A DNA stretch of 64,000 nucleotides from Spirosoma fluviale (GCF_900230225.1 NZ_OCNH01000003.1:496001-560000), one strand, 5' to 3'. Counted from the stretch's first letter, positions 16,103-25,339 are shown. Notes: generated by a model from the sequence alone, not told the origin. Numbers and translations: made by a program.

Positions 16103-16825
16103 TTATGCAAATTTCTCCAACTGCTTTACGAGCACGTTGAAATCCTTGGGGTAGGGGGCCACGAAAGTTTGTTCTTCCCCGTCCAGCATCGCGAAGCTGA
16201 GCGAGTGAGCGTGCAGGGCAACGCGGTGAATGAGGGGTAACTCTTCCGTACCTTCTTTTAAATTGAATTTGCGCTTCACGTCAGACAGGAAAACGGGTTT
16301 CCCGCCATAGGTCGGGTCGTTGACAATCGGGGCTTTAAGACACATCAAATGCACGCGAATCTGGTGCATCCGGCCCGTAACGGGCATACACTCGACCAGC
16401 GTTGTAGTTCGATAAGCCTGTAGCGTGTTGAAAATTGTTTCGGCCACTTTTCCTTTCTCGCGGTCGATTCGAACGGCCGTACCGTCCTTAATGGGCGAGA
16501 TGGGTAAGTAGACCGAAATACCTTCAAAATTGTGCACCCCGTTCGTTACGGCATGGTAGCGTTTCGTTACCTCGCGGTGTTCGAACTGCATAGCCAGGTG
16601 CCGGTAAGCCTCCGGATTTTTGGCAATCGCCAGAATACCCGACGTTTCCTTATCCAGCCGATGCCCCAGTTGTGCATCCGCATGGTAGGCTTTTGCCAGC
16701 CGCAGAATGCTCTGACCACCCCGGTCCGTTGTGCGTTCGTCGAGCGAGGCCACGTGAGGGGGTTTGTTGATTAGTATATAATCCTCATTCTCAAAAACAA
16801 TGAGGTCTTCAAAATTCAGCTTCAT
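16103..16825 (-). CDS. RluA-family RNA pseudouridine synthase
   Basis: A 240-residue enzyme that isomerises uridine to pseudouridine in rRNA or tRNA. LGHRLDKETSGILAIAK at about residues 53-69 is the RluA-family active-site signature, and the aspartate in RLDKETSG is the nucleophile. Supporting motifs are ILINKPPHVASLDE near the N-terminus and VTGRMHQIRVHL near 149. There is no N-terminal S4 domain, so it is a single-domain form. The target position cannot be inferred. It is transcribed away from rpmB's downstream side, with an inverted repeat between them. Confidence 0.92.
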   Translation of the reverse strand: MKLNFEDLIVFENEDYILINKPPHVASLDERTTDRGGQSILRLAKAYHADAQLGHRLDKETSGILAIAKNPEAYRHLAMQFEHREVTKRYHAVTNGVHNFEGISVYLPISPIKDGTAVRIDREKGKVAETIFNTLQAYRTTTLVECMPVTGRMHQIRVHLMCLKAPIVNDPTYGGKPVFLSDVKRKFNLKEGTEELPLIHRVALHAHSLSFAMLDGEEQTFVAPYPKDFNVLVKQLEKFA

Positions 16826-16850
16826 AGATGAATTGTTAGATCAAAAAGTT

Positions 16851-16980
16851 GGAACACAGACCGGGCCACCGGAGCGGACGCACGAAGAATAGCAGAGATA
16901 CACGGAGAAAAGAACTAAAAAAACTCTGTTTATCTCTGTTATCCCCTGTGCATCCGCTCCGGCGGCCCGGTCTGTGTTCC
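16851..16980. repeat. Inverted-repeat element with 28-bp arms
   Basis: Arms 16851-16878 and 16953-16980 are reverse complements over 28 bases with one mismatch (GGAACACAGACCGGGCC and onward). Inner sequences continue to pair imperfectly (AGCAGAGATACACGGAG against CTCTGTTTATCTCTGTT). The arms resemble the outer arms of the element at 18902-19196 (GAACACA, then GACCG, CCG, AGCGGA). It lies between rpmB and the pseudouridine synthase, both on the minus strand, and could terminate rpmB transcription. Confidence 0.8.
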
Positions 16981-17044
16981 AAGATATAACACAAAAAGCC
17001 TCCTCCCAGTCGGAAGAGGCTCAGAGGAATATTATTTTGAAAGA

Positions 17045-17284
17045 CTATACCGTCAGCGTACCGCGCTCGTAAGCTTTCTGTAGCGTCGCTTCCAAACCAT
17101 TTTTGTTGATGGTTTTGATAGCTGACGTAGCTACTCGTAGTGTTATCCATTCGCCGGTTGATTCGACGAAGAACCGCTTCTTCTGCAGGTTCGGGAAAAA
17201 TTTACGCTTGGTTTTATTGTTAGCGTGAGAAACGTTGTTTCCCGTGCGTGTGCGCTTTCCTGTGATTTGACAAACTCTGGCCAT
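17045..17284 (-). CDS. rpmB: 50S ribosomal protein L28
   Basis: A 79-residue basic protein, the usual L28 length. It opens MARVCQITGKRTRTGNNVSH, the conserved L28 N-terminus, continues with NNKTKRKFFPNLQKKRFF, and ends with TLRVATSAIKTINKNG. It binds 23S rRNA in the large subunit. In many Bacteroidota rpmB is followed by rpmG and a DUF4295 gene; here the next gene downstream is a pseudouridine synthase, so that linkage is lost. No Shine-Dalgarno is visible, which is normal in this phylum. Confidence 0.96.
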   Translation of the reverse strand: MARVCQITGKRTRTGNNVSHANNKTKRKFFPNLQKKRFFVESTGEWITLRVATSAIKTINKNGLEATLQKAYERGTLTV

Positions 17285-17344
17285 TACCGTACTCGTTATC
17301 CGTTTGAGGGCGCAAAATTGGCTAAATAATTCATAATCTGCAAG

Positions 17345-17515
17345 TCATTCTTCCTTTTTTTTGAATCCATAGGGGCAATGAAGGCACCCGCTCTTGCAGC
17401 AATACCCTCGTCTGAGGTGGTAAGCGGCCGTAAAAACCACAAATCCCTCGGGCGTATAGTAATAGTCGTCGTTGGCCAAACCGGGTATTTTTTTCTTTGG
17501 GGGGCGAAGTGGCAT
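17345..17515 (-). CDS. DUF5522 family small protein
   Basis: A 56-residue protein with the compact cysteine signature YHLRRGYCCKSGCLHCPYGF near its end, characteristic of DUF5522 and of short oxidoreductase-like proteins. Four cysteines in CCxxxCxxC could hold a metal or cluster, but no function is known. The preferred start is the ATG at 17515 (MPLRPPKKKIPG); a longer reading frame to 17614 adds 33 residues unlike the family. It lies 60 bases upstream of rpmB on the same strand and may be cotranscribed with it. Confidence 0.72.
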   Translation of the reverse strand: MPLRPPKKKIPGLANDDYYYTPEGFVVFTAAYHLRRGYCCKSGCLHCPYGFKKKEE

Positions 17516-17631
17516 CGTTTTGGGCGTCTGTCGAAGAAGCCGTATTTTTGAAAGCCAACGGACTGTTACATCAGTTAGTTGCAAAAAAGTAAAATGGCTC
17601 TGCCAATCACTCAATCTAATCGTTTTTCGCT

Positions 17632-18885
17632 ATGATACTCGAACCAACAACGCCCATCTCATCTGCCGATAAGGCCATGCAACTGGAATGGAAGTACGGC
17701 GCGCACAATTATCACCCCATACCGGCGGTGTTGACTCGGGGTGAAGGCATCTTCGTGTGGGATGTCGACGATAAACGGTATTTTGATTTTTTGTCGGCTT
17801 ATAGCGCCGTGAGCCAGGGGCATTGCCATCCGCGCATCATCAACGCCATGATGCAGCAAGCCCAGCGCCTGACGTTAACGTCGCGGGCTTTTTACAATGA
17901 TAAAACGGGTCTTTGCGAGAAATATCTCTGCGAATACTTCGGCTTCGATAAGGCGCTGATTATGAACTCAGGGGCCGAAGGGGGCGAAACGGCCCTCAAA
18001 CTAACCCGAAAATGGGCCTATAAAATCAAAGGGATTCCGCAGAACGAAGCAAAAGTGGTCTTTGCTGCCGGAAACTTCTGGGGGCGTACGCTGGCCGCGA
18101 TCTCGTCGTCGACGGACCCCAGCAGTACCAATGATTTTGGTCCGCTACTGCCGGGTTACATCATTATTCCTTATGATGACCTGACGGCACTGGAAGAAAC
18201 GTTCAAAAGCGATCCCAATATTGCCGGGTTCATGGTCGAGCCCATTCAGGGCGAAGCGGGCGTGGTTGTTCCGCATGAAGGCTACCTGCGCGGTGTGCGC
18301 GACCTATGCACAAAATACAACGTGCTGTTCATTGCCGACGAAGTACAAACGGGCATCGGACGAACGGGCAAACGCGTTGCCTGCGATCACGAAGGTATAA
18401 AGCCCGATCTGCTCGTGTTAGGAAAAGCCCTTTCGGGAGGAACCATGCCCGTTTCGGCGGTGCTCACCTCCGATGAAGTGATGCTGACCATCAAGCCCGG
18501 CGAACACGGGTCGACCTACGGCGGAAATCCGCTGGCCTGTGTCGTTACAATGGAAGCCCTTCAGGTCGTTGAGGATGAAGGTTTAACCGCAAATGCCGAA
18601 GCTATGGGCGAAGTTTTCCGCGCCCGTATGACCGCCCTGAGTGAGAAAACGGAGCTGGTTAAGTCGGTGCGGGGCAAAGGACTGCTCAACGCCATTGTCA
18701 TTACCGAGCGCCCTGATCTCGGCGAAGAAACAGCCTGGGAAATTTGCATGAAGCTGAAAGATAACGGGTTACTCACCAAGCCAACCCACGGCGACAAGAT
18801 CCGCTTTGCGCCCCCGCTCGTCATCAACGAAGAACAGATGCACGAAGCCTGCGACATTATTGAGAAAACGATTCTGGCATTTTAA
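17632..18885 (+). CDS. rocD: Ornithine--oxo-acid aminotransferase
   Basis: A 417-residue class III PLP aminotransferase converting ornithine and 2-oxoglutarate to glutamate semialdehyde and glutamate, linking arginine breakdown and proline. The N-terminal segment [19 protein letters not shown] is diagnostic of ornithine aminotransferase. [17 protein letters not shown] binds PLP phosphate, [15 protein letters not shown] holds the PLP aspartate, and [10 protein letters not shown] at about 262 holds the Schiff-base lysine. Length matches the family. It stands alone, divergent from the DUF5522 gene. Confidence 0.93.
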   Translation: MILEPTTPISSADKAMQLEWKYGAHNYHPIPAVLTRGEGIFVWDVDDKRYFDFLSAYSAVSQGHCHPRIINAMMQQAQRLTLTSRAFYNDKTGLCEKYLCEYFGFDKALIMNSGAEGGETALKLTRKWAYKIKGIPQNEAKVVFAAGNFWGRTLAAISSSTDPSSTNDFGPLLPGYIIIPYDDLTALEETFKSDPNIAGFMVEPIQGEAGVVVPHEGYLRGVRDLCTKYNVLFIADEVQTGIGRTGKRVACDHEGIKPDLLVLGKALSGGTMPVSAVLTSDEVMLTIKPGEHGSTYGGNPLACVVTMEALQVVEDEGLTANAEAMGEVFRARMTALSEKTELVKSVRGKGLLNAIVITERPDLGEETAWEICMKLKDNGLLTKPTHGDKIRFAPPLVINEEQMHEACDIIEKTILAF

Positions 18886-18901
18886 ATAGTTATGTTTATT
18901 T

Positions 18902-19196
18902 ATTGAACACATTGGACCGCCGAAGCGGAGACGCGGAGAACACAGAGATTAAATAGAAGCTGTTTTTAAGCTTTCATAAATAGTTGGTAATAAGTGTTTT
19001 TTGTCATCCCGAGGAACAAGGGATCTTCACGTGAGTCTGAAAATCTCCGGTGCTCGAAGATCCCTCGTTCCTCGGGATGACAAAAACGCCTAATTCACCT
19101 TACAAAATCAAAGTTTAAACAGGTTCATACTTAAAAGCCTATAGTATAACCTATGTGTTCTCCGCGTCTCCGCTTCGGCGGTCCGATGTGTTCAAT
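18902..19196. repeat. Nested inverted repeat, outer element with 43-bp arms
   Basis: Outer arms 18902-18944 and 19154-19196 match over 42 of 43 bases as reverse complements (ATTGAACACAT, GGACCGCCGAAGCGGAGACG and onward). The element fills most of the 339-base gap between rocD and the next gene, and its right arm had been read as the N-terminus of that gene. A different palindrome sits inside it. Nothing else recognisable lies in this gap. Confidence 0.88.
18999..19085. repeat. Nested inverted repeat, inner element with 30-bp arms
   Basis: Arms 18999-19028 and 19056-19085 (TTTTGTCATCCCGAGGAAC and onward) are reverse complements with a single mismatch and a 27-base loop. The sequence is unrelated to the outer arms that surround it, so this is an element inserted in another element. 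The inner arm resembles a palindrome I remember as common in Cytophagales genomes. Confidence 0.88.
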
Positions 19197-19224
19197 CAAA
19201 CCTCACTACTTAACGCTAAACAGC

Positions 19225-19833
19225 ATGGACGCAAAAACAATTGGCATTATAGGAGCCGGGAATATCGGGCAGGCGTTTGCCGGGCACGTAGCCAGGGCCG
19301 GTTATCCGGTTATTATCAGCAACAGTCGGGGGCCGGAGTCACTGGCCGAACTGGTAGCAACGCTGGGCAATGGAGCCAAAGCGGGTACCGTGGCCGAAGC
19401 CGCACAGGCATCCATCGTTCTGCTGGCATTGCCCTGGACACACCTGGCCGAAGGGCTCGCCAACTTACCGGACTGGGAAGGACGCATTGTGATCGATGCG
19501 ACCAATTTTATCGTTTTTCCGGAGTTTAAACCGGCTGATTTGGGTGATAAAACATCCAGCGAAGTCGTTGCCGGATATGTGCCGGGGGCTCGCGTCGTGA
19601 AAGCGTTCAACACGCTCGATGCGGCCATACTGGCGGCCGATCCACATGTGGCCGGTGGGCAACGGGTCATTTTTATGTCGGGCGATGATGCCGATGCGAA
19701 AGCAGATGTAAAGCAACTTGTTAAAGCCATTGGCTTTGCTCCGATTGACCTGGGCGGGCTGGTAGCAGGCGGAAGATTTCAACAGTTTGGCGGCCCGCTA
19801 CCGACCCACAACCTCATCAAATTGCCAAAGTAA
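19225..19833 (+). CDS. NAD(P)-binding oxidoreductase, F420-dependent NADP reductase type
   Basis: A 202-residue Rossmann protein (IGIIGAGNIGQAFAGHVARA, residues 6-25) followed by VIISNSRGPESL, the cofactor-phosphate-binding loop of the NADP oxidoreductase coenzyme-F420-dependent family. RVVKAFNTLDAA at about 130 is another family segment. Such proteins reduce small substrates with NADPH; F420 itself is not expected in this phylum, so the natural substrate is unknown. The start is placed at ATG 19225 because the longer frame from 19153 is encoded by the palindromic element. The chain matches the family length from this start. Confidence 0.82.
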   Translation: MDAKTIGIIGAGNIGQAFAGHVARAGYPVIISNSRGPESLAELVATLGNGAKAGTVAEAAQASIVLLALPWTHLAEGLANLPDWEGRIVIDATNFIVFPEFKPADLGDKTSSEVVAGYVPGARVVKAFNTLDAAILAADPHVAGGQRVIFMSGDDADAKADVKQLVKAIGFAPIDLGGLVAGGRFQQFGGPLPTHNLIKLPK

Positions 19834-19869
19834 CTGGGAGCCAGTTGTGCAAATCACCTGCTTTGGGCC

Positions 19870-21345
19870 TCAGCAGACCTGAATAACGGCTACACCGAGC
19901 AATTCACCTAACTTTTTAAGCTTGCCGGATATATGCCCTATACCAACGGCGCAGTGGTGGGCGGGTCCGTGGCTGTTCCAGTCGTTGACAAACTGGCGGG
20001 CACCGATCGAAAACCGATAACGGCTGTTGGTATTGCCGATTTCGAGAATTGGCCCCGCTACTGACTCGCCCTCGGCCAGCAGCAGTTGGATCTTGCCGTC
20101 TACAGTTTCGACAACCGAAAGCAGGGTTACCGGCCCCTGCTTCACCGACATTTCTACCGACAGACCGTTTCCTACTTTACCGTGATAAACCTGAAGCGGA
20201 CGCACCTTCGTTTTGCCTTCGGCAATGGCGATATGCCCCGGCCCGTCGTGCCCCATCAGCATTACATCATCGGCGAAGTCCATGGCGTAATACTCCGTAA
20301 AGGAGCCGCCTACCCCAAAGGAATCCATGATTTTCATGGCCTGCGCGTTCTTCACTTCGTACTCACCCGCAACGGGTATACCCCTGGCGGTTAGTAGTGA
20401 ATTGCCCAGAATGACCGAAGTCATGGTGTCTTCGTTGAGCCGGTTGCCGGTGCCTTTGTAATAATACGCCATCGACCCCAGGTCAAGCTCAGCCACCAGC
20501 CGGTCCAGCGCAATTGATGTGCGGGCAGCCCGTTCCAGTTCGGCCGGGGTGCAGTCGGGTTGTACGGCAAAGGTTTCGGTGAAAAGAGCCACCCGTTGTT
20601 GAATATCCTCGTCGGAAACCGTCTGCCGCAGAGCCGATAACTGGTCGACTTCAATCATTTCGATATGTCCGCCGAAGGTGGCGCTGTGCAGCGTCAGGTT
20701 GGAGTAAATGTCCAGCATACCCCCATAGTAGTTGCCCATTAGGCCCAGGCGGTTGTGCGCCATAATGTTGGCCACGCGGGCGGCTTCGATCCACTCGTCG
20801 ATCTCGGTCCAGGCCAGCGGGTCGTTTTGGAGCATACCCGTAACCTGATAGAACGGAATGTTCGACCGTTTGAAGACCGACGCGATTTCGGGCACCGGGC
20901 AGGCCGAGCAGTACGCCAGCCATTCGCCGGTCATGCGTGTGCGGTCGCCGAGTGCATTGAACCAGGTATAGTCGATGGCTGGTTCGGGAGCCAGGTTCAG
21001 CACAATAACGGGTACTTTGGCCCGTCGCACCACCGGCAATACCGTAGAGGACAGGGCATAAGTGGTTACGTAGAGAAGGATGATGTCCACATCGGCCTGC
21101 CGAAACTGGTGTCCGGCCAGCATTGCCTTTTCGGGTGTGTCGACCAGGCCGAGATTAACGATGTCAACACCCGGTCGCTGCATTTTTGTTGCGAGTTGGC
21201 TCAGGTAACCTTGCAACCGAGCCTGCAAACCGTCGAACTGCTGCCAGTAGGCGTCGAGCCCAATACCAAACAAACCAACTTTTAAGGCGTACGTAGTCGT
21301 TGCCTCAAAACGGGCCGCTGGCTGCGTTGCGGATGTAGAGTGCAT
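19870..21345 (-). CDS. L-arabinose isomerase-like protein
   Basis: A 491-residue protein of the arabinose/fucose isomerase superfamily. Residues in the expected order for AraA metal ligands are NEDT near 314, GEYEVKN near 340, MGHDGPGH near 372 and GPAHHCAVGIGH near 470 (two glutamates and two histidines). This supports a Mn-dependent sugar ketol-isomerase, converting an aldose such as arabinose to its ketose in the cytoplasm. It is divergent from AraA elsewhere, and no ribulokinase or araD neighbour is present, so the substrate is uncertain. Start at ATG 21345 is chosen; an in-frame ATG lies at 21396. Confidence 0.72.
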   Translation of the reverse strand: MHSTSATQPAARFEATTTYALKVGLFGIGLDAYWQQFDGLQARLQGYLSQLATKMQRPGVDIVNLGLVDTPEKAMLAGHQFRQADVDIILLYVTTYALSSTVLPVVRRAKVPVIVLNLAPEPAIDYTWFNALGDRTRMTGEWLAYCSACPVPEIASVFKRSNIPFYQVTGMLQNDPLAWTEIDEWIEAARVANIMAHNRLGLMGNYYGGMLDIYSNLTLHSATFGGHIEMIEVDQLSALRQTVSDEDIQQRVALFTETFAVQPDCTPAELERAARTSIALDRLVAELDLGSMAYYYKGTGNRLNEDTMTSVILGNSLLTARGIPVAGEYEVKNAQAMKIMDSFGVGGSFTEYYAMDFADDVMLMGHDGPGHIAIAEGKTKVRPLQVYHGKVGNGLSVEMSVKQGPVTLLSVVETVDGKIQLLLAEGESVAGPILEIGNTNSRYRFSIGARQFVNDWNSHGPAHHCAVGIGHISGKLKKLGELLGVAVIQVC

Positions 21346-21396
21346 AATGAAACTGGATGGTAAACGACAGTGCTGTAAAAGTAAGCTTACCAACAC

Positions 21397-21657
21397 AGAC
21401 TATCCAGTCTATTTTGTCCTTAATGGTTAGTTGGATGAAGTTCGAGTGTATATATTTACAGAATAATATTTTTAATAACTTATCTAACTTAGTTAAGGTT
21501 TTGATATAACTGTTTATCGTCATATATCTTGTAGTAGTAACTTTACCGGCCTGATTTAACAGATACGCAGTATAGGTGCAAAATTTACAAGGCATTTCTC
21601 AAGCTGATTCTTTTAGCTATAAAAGAAATTAGCTGACGTTAGAAATCTTTTCTCAAC
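21397..21657. other. AT-rich divergent intergenic region
   Basis: This separates the divergent isomerase and sensor kinase genes. It is strongly AT-rich, with several poly-T/A tracts (for example TATATATTTACAG), and must hold both promoters. I could not identify a convincing TTG-TAnnTTTG pair. A short minus-strand reading frame here lacks coding character. Confidence 0.5.
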
Positions 21658-24252
21658 ATGAATCAAAACCAGCGGATCTCTTTAATCGTCGTGATGGGGC
21701 TACTCATTACAGTCGTTATTGGCATAAATGCCCGTCAAACTATTCATCGCTTAGTTGAAACGAATAATTGGGTGCTGCATACCTATAAAGTCCTTAGTAA
21801 GGCCCAGCGCATAGAATCGCTGCTGACCAATATGGACAATGATATGCGAGGCTACCTGCTTAGTAACAACTCGTATTTTCGATCTGATTTTGAGCGTACC
21901 AGCCGCAAATTGAGTGCAGAACTTAAGGGCATTCAGGATTTGACGAGCGATAACCCGATTCAGCAGAAAAAGGTACAGTTATTGACCCGGCTTTTTGAGA
22001 AGAAGGTTGCCCGGAGCCGATCTTTACTTAATACTGGCCAAGTTCAACCAGGTGTGCCCCGGCTGGATTCGCTTGATCTTTACCTGACGCTGAGCGGAAA
22101 TTTTCAGCAGGTAGTAAACTCGACTGTAGACCATGAAGATCAACTACTCGAAGCGCGCATCGCTCAGAGTCACCGGTCCGCTTCCTACGCGTTAGTCAGT
22201 AACCTGGTTGGAGCGAGTGCTACTTTAATAATGATCCTTTGGGCCATTTATGTGCTCTATCGATCCTTAAACAAAAGCAACCTACTCAACCAGAAACTAG
22301 CCGATAGCGAACAGCAGACCAAGAAATTACTGGAGGCTGTTCCTGTACCGGTTGTTGTAGTCAATCACGAGGGCAAGTTCTATTATGCGAATCAAGCCGC
22401 CAGTCAACTGGTTGAAAATATAGAGGAGTACGATCCTCACGATGACACAGCCAACTCAAATCGGTTCTTCCGCTATCCGGATGGTGTGCCCTATCCCCGC
22501 GAGCAACGGCCCACGTACCGGGCCTTACAGGGCGAAGCAACTCAGGTAAATGACATCGAATTACGGATGAACGGAAAGCGATTTCAACTGCTCAGCTCAT
22601 CATCGCCGGTTTACGATGCCAGTGGAAAATTGCAGTATGTCATTACATCGAGCATCGACATTAGCGAACGCGTGCAATCACAACAGCGGTTACAGGAAGC
22701 CAGAACAATAGCGGAGAAAGCTGCCAAGCTTAAAGAGGACTTCCTGGCCAATATGAGCCATGAAATTCGAACGCCCCTGAATGCCATGCTCGGCTTTTCC
22801 GAACTGCTGGAGACAACCAATCTGGATAACGATCAGAAAGAATTCATTCGGCTGATTCGAACGGCGGGTAAGAACCTGCTCACCATTGTCAATGACATTC
22901 TGGATATATCCAAGATCGAAGCGGGCATGATCCGGCTGGAATCTATTCCGTTCAGTATCCAGATGCTTACGGGCTCCATAAAGGCTATGTGTCAGGGGGC
23001 TGCCACCGATAAGGGGTTACAACTCGCTGTGGAGGTCGACCCGGACCTGCCTACCGTTTTCATGGGCGACCCAACCCGGCTGACGCAGATTTTGCTTAAT
23101 TTGATCAATAATGCCATCAAGTTTACAAAGCAGGGCAGCGTAAGCCTTCGTATTGAACAGGGCGAAGGCAAAATACCCACCTGTGTACCGGTACGCTTCA
23201 TTGTGCAGGATACCGGTATTGGGATGGCTATGGATGTGCTGCCTACAATTTTTGAGCGATTCCAGCAGGCAGATAAATTCACGACCCGGTACTACGGCGG
23301 AACGGGTCTGGGACTAAATATTGTGAAATCCCTGACCGAACTGCAAAATGGTTCCGTCACGGTAACAAGTGCCCCGGGGAAAGGATCCCGCTTTACGGTT
23401 GAGATTCCGTATATACTAGCCAAGGAACAGATCAATTTTAATCAACCGCACATCTTAACCCCAAAAGGCAACCAAAAGCCGGTACGTGTTCTGGTCGTAG
23501 AGGATAACCTGATGAATCAGAAGCTGGTCCTCCAGGTACTCAAACATTTAGGCTATCAGGGGCATGTGGCCGAAAACGGGCGAAAGGCAATTGATGTACT
23601 ACAGGAAGCCACGTTCGATATTATTTTGATGGACCTTCAGATGCCGGTCATGGATGGATACGAAACGACTCGCTACATCCGGTCAGACATTAATTCGACC
23701 GTGCCGATTATTGCCATGACCGCTCATGCCCTGCCCAGCGAAAAAGAAGAGTGTCTGAAAGCGGGCATGAATGATTTTCTTTCCAAGCCCTTTCAGATCG
23801 AAGAACTCCAGCAGCTTATCCGGCCGTATTTGCCAAAAGAAAATGTAACCAACAACGTTGTGCCGACGCCTGATGCACTACCCCCTACAGGCTCCGCACG
23901 TTTCTCGGCTGAACCGATACTGAAAATGCTGGGAAATAATCTGGAGGCAGTCGTTGAGATATTGGGAACCTACTTAAATGACACGCCGGAAGATATTGAG
24001 AAGCTGGAGCAAGCGCTGAACCAGCAGGATATAAAAGAAGTAAAGCGGCTGATTCATATCCAGAAAGTACACACGAAAATGCTGGGTATGAACGAAGCAA
24101 CACGCTTGATTCTGGAGACCGAAGCCCTGATCATTGCCGGCAAAGGCATGGAGGCTATTACCCCGCTGATGGAGCCGTATATCCGGGAAGTGAAAGCAAC
24201 CCTACCCCTTATCGGCGATTATATACGGTCCCAAAGCCATACCATTGCCTAA
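21658..24252 (+). CDS. Hybrid sensor histidine kinase with receiver and HPt domains
   Basis: An 864-residue multidomain signalling protein. Order: transmembrane helix (about 9-24), CHASE3-like extracellular helical domain (30-180), second helix (181-203), PAS domain (about 225-345), dimerisation domain with SHEIRTPL (H368), ATPase domain with NLINNAIKF, DTGIGM and GGTGLGLNI, receiver domain with phospho-acceptor LMDLQMPVMDG (D659), and a C-terminal HPt-like helix bundle. In the HPt part the likely histidine is H800 in LIHIQKVHTKMLGM, a variant of the usual AHTLKG motif. It probably starts a phosphorelay; the signal and final regulator are unknown. Confidence 0.9.
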   Translation: MNQNQRISLIVVMGLLITVVIGINARQTIHRLVETNNWVLHTYKVLSKAQRIESLLTNMDNDMRGYLLSNNSYFRSDFERTSRKLSAELKGIQDLTSDNPIQQKKVQLLTRLFEKKVARSRSLLNTGQVQPGVPRLDSLDLYLTLSGNFQQVVNSTVDHEDQLLEARIAQSHRSASYALVSNLVGASATLIMILWAIYVLYRSLNKSNLLNQKLADSEQQTKKLLEAVPVPVVVVNHEGKFYYANQAASQLVENIEEYDPHDDTANSNRFFRYPDGVPYPREQRPTYRALQGEATQVNDIELRMNGKRFQLLSSSSPVYDASGKLQYVITSSIDISERVQSQQRLQEARTIAEKAAKLKEDFLANMSHEIRTPLNAMLGFSELLETTNLDNDQKEFIRLIRTAGKNLLTIVNDILDISKIEAGMIRLESIPFSIQMLTGSIKAMCQGAATDKGLQLAVEVDPDLPTVFMGDPTRLTQILLNLINNAIKFTKQGSVSLRIEQGEGKIPTCVPVRFIVQDTGIGMAMDVLPTIFERFQQADKFTTRYYGGTGLGLNIVKSLTELQNGSVTVTSAPGKGSRFTVEIPYILAKEQINFNQPHILTPKGNQKPVRVLVVEDNLMNQKLVLQVLKHLGYQGHVAENGRKAIDVLQEATFDIILMDLQMPVMDGYETTRYIRSDINSTVPIIAMTAHALPSEKEECLKAGMNDFLSKPFQIEELQQLIRPYLPKENVTNNVVPTPDALPPTGSARFSAEPILKMLGNNLEAVVEILGTYLNDTPEDIEKLEQALNQQDIKEVKRLIHIQKVHTKMLGMNEATRLILETEALIIAGKGMEAITPLMEPYIREVKATLPLIGDYIRSQSHTIA

Positions 24253-24266
24253 CCGAAAACGTAGGG

Positions 24267-24298
24267 AGTAAACAGCGTTGGGCTCAGCGCTGTTTACT
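24267..24298. terminator. Bidirectional terminator hairpin
   Basis: An 11-bp perfect stem AGTAAACAGCG/CGCTGTTTACT (24267-24277 and 24288-24298) with a 10-base loop. T-rich sequence follows on the plus strand. It lies between the convergent sensor kinase and YihY genes and overlaps the last codons of YihY. Confidence 0.7.
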
Positions 24299-25339
24299 TT
24301 GTTCCACCTTTTTTTCGGTCGGTATAACGCCCGTCTCCTGTTCCCGCTCCGTTTGTTCAATGTACACAGCGTTATCAGCCGGTTCAATCTTTATCCCGAA
24401 ATGATTGGCATAGGCCTGGGTGAATTCAGCCCCGAAATACAGAATAGCGGCTGTATAGTAAATCCAGGTCAGGATGACGATGAGCGATCCGGCGGCTCCG
24501 TAGGCCGAACTGGTAGCGGTGGTATCAATGTACAACCCGATCAGGTACCGTCCCAGCATAAATAGCAGGGCCGTGAAAAGGGCTCCCCAACGTACATCTT
24601 TCCAGGCAATTTTGGCATCGGGCAGCACTTTGAAAATGACCCCGAACAAGATGGTAACTACAGCCGCACTAATCAGAAAATTAAGCGCACTGATCACGTA
24701 AACGCCAAGGCCGGGCATAAAACGGGTGAGCTGATCACTTAGTGCCAGAACAATACCGTTGACGATCAGCGAAACCAGCAACAGGAATCCTAAACTGACA
24801 ATCAACGAAGACGATAGCAGTCGATCTTTGATAAGTTTTAACCAGCCTTGTTTCGGTTTCGCCTTGACCCGCCAGATCAGATTGACGGAATCCTGAATCT
24901 CTACGAACAGGCTGGTCGCGCCAAGAAGCAGGGTACCAATACCGATAATGAGTGCGGTGCTGGTTTTGCCCGAAAGCCCTACATTTTTGATCATCTCCTG
25001 AATCTGCTTCGCGGCTTCATTGCCAACCAGCCCGTTGATCTGCCCAAAAATCTGACCACGAATGGCCTCTTCGCCCAGAAACACACCCGCCAGCGATATG
25101 ACCAGTACCAGCAGGGGAGCCAGTGAAAAGACGGTATAATAAGCCAGTGCTGCGCTCAGTTTGAGGCAGCGGTCATCCAGAAAACCGTTAAACGAATCGC
25201 GTAAAACGATCCATGCATTGGCGAAAAAGCCCTTTGGCGCCTTGGTAGCCGCAGTGGCAGGCGCATCGGGCAAAGGGATTGAGTTTGCAAAAAGCCGCTT
25301 GTAGAGCCTCGTCAACAGATTTGTCATAAGAGTAACCAT
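24284..25339 (-). CDS. YihY/BrkB-family inner membrane protein
   Basis: A 351-residue protein with about six hydrophobic helices. The first part has ALAYYTVFSLAPLLVLVISLAG (about residues 65-86), typical of YihY/virulence factor BrkB family, once misassigned as RNase BN. Other conserved parts are LIWRVKAKPKQGWLKLIKDR and the C-terminal GSLIVILTWIYYTAAILYFG. Function is not established; a transport role is often suggested. A charged, low-complexity C-terminal tail extends past the last helix. The final codons overlap the shared terminator hairpin. Confidence 0.9.
   Translation of the reverse strand: MVTLMTNLLTRLYKRLFANSIPLPDAPATAATKAPKGFFANAWIVLRDSFNGFLDDRCLKLSAALAYYTVFSLAPLLVLVISLAGVFLGEEAIRGQIFGQINGLVGNEAAKQIQEMIKNVGLSGKTSTALIIGIGTLLLGATSLFVEIQDSVNLIWRVKAKPKQGWLKLIKDRLLSSSLIVSLGFLLLVSLIVNGIVLALSDQLTRFMPGLGVYVISALNFLISAAVVTILFGVIFKVLPDAKIAWKDVRWGALFTALLFMLGRYLIGLYIDTTATSSAYGAAGSLIVILTWIYYTAAILYFGAEFTQAYANHFGIKIEPADNAVYIEQTEREQETGVIPTEKKVEQSKQR

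Noticed and set aside
19153..19224. Upstream start for the F420-type oxidoreductase
   Set aside because: The extra residues are coded by the right arm of the palindromic element; the Rossmann motif starts right after ATG 19225.
20049..20923. Arg/Pro-rich frames in the isomerase gene
   Set aside because: Shadows of the isomerase-like gene in other frames.
21305..21595. 96-residue minus frame in the divergent AT-rich region
   Set aside because: No domain or coding character; it overlaps the isomerase start and likely promoter.
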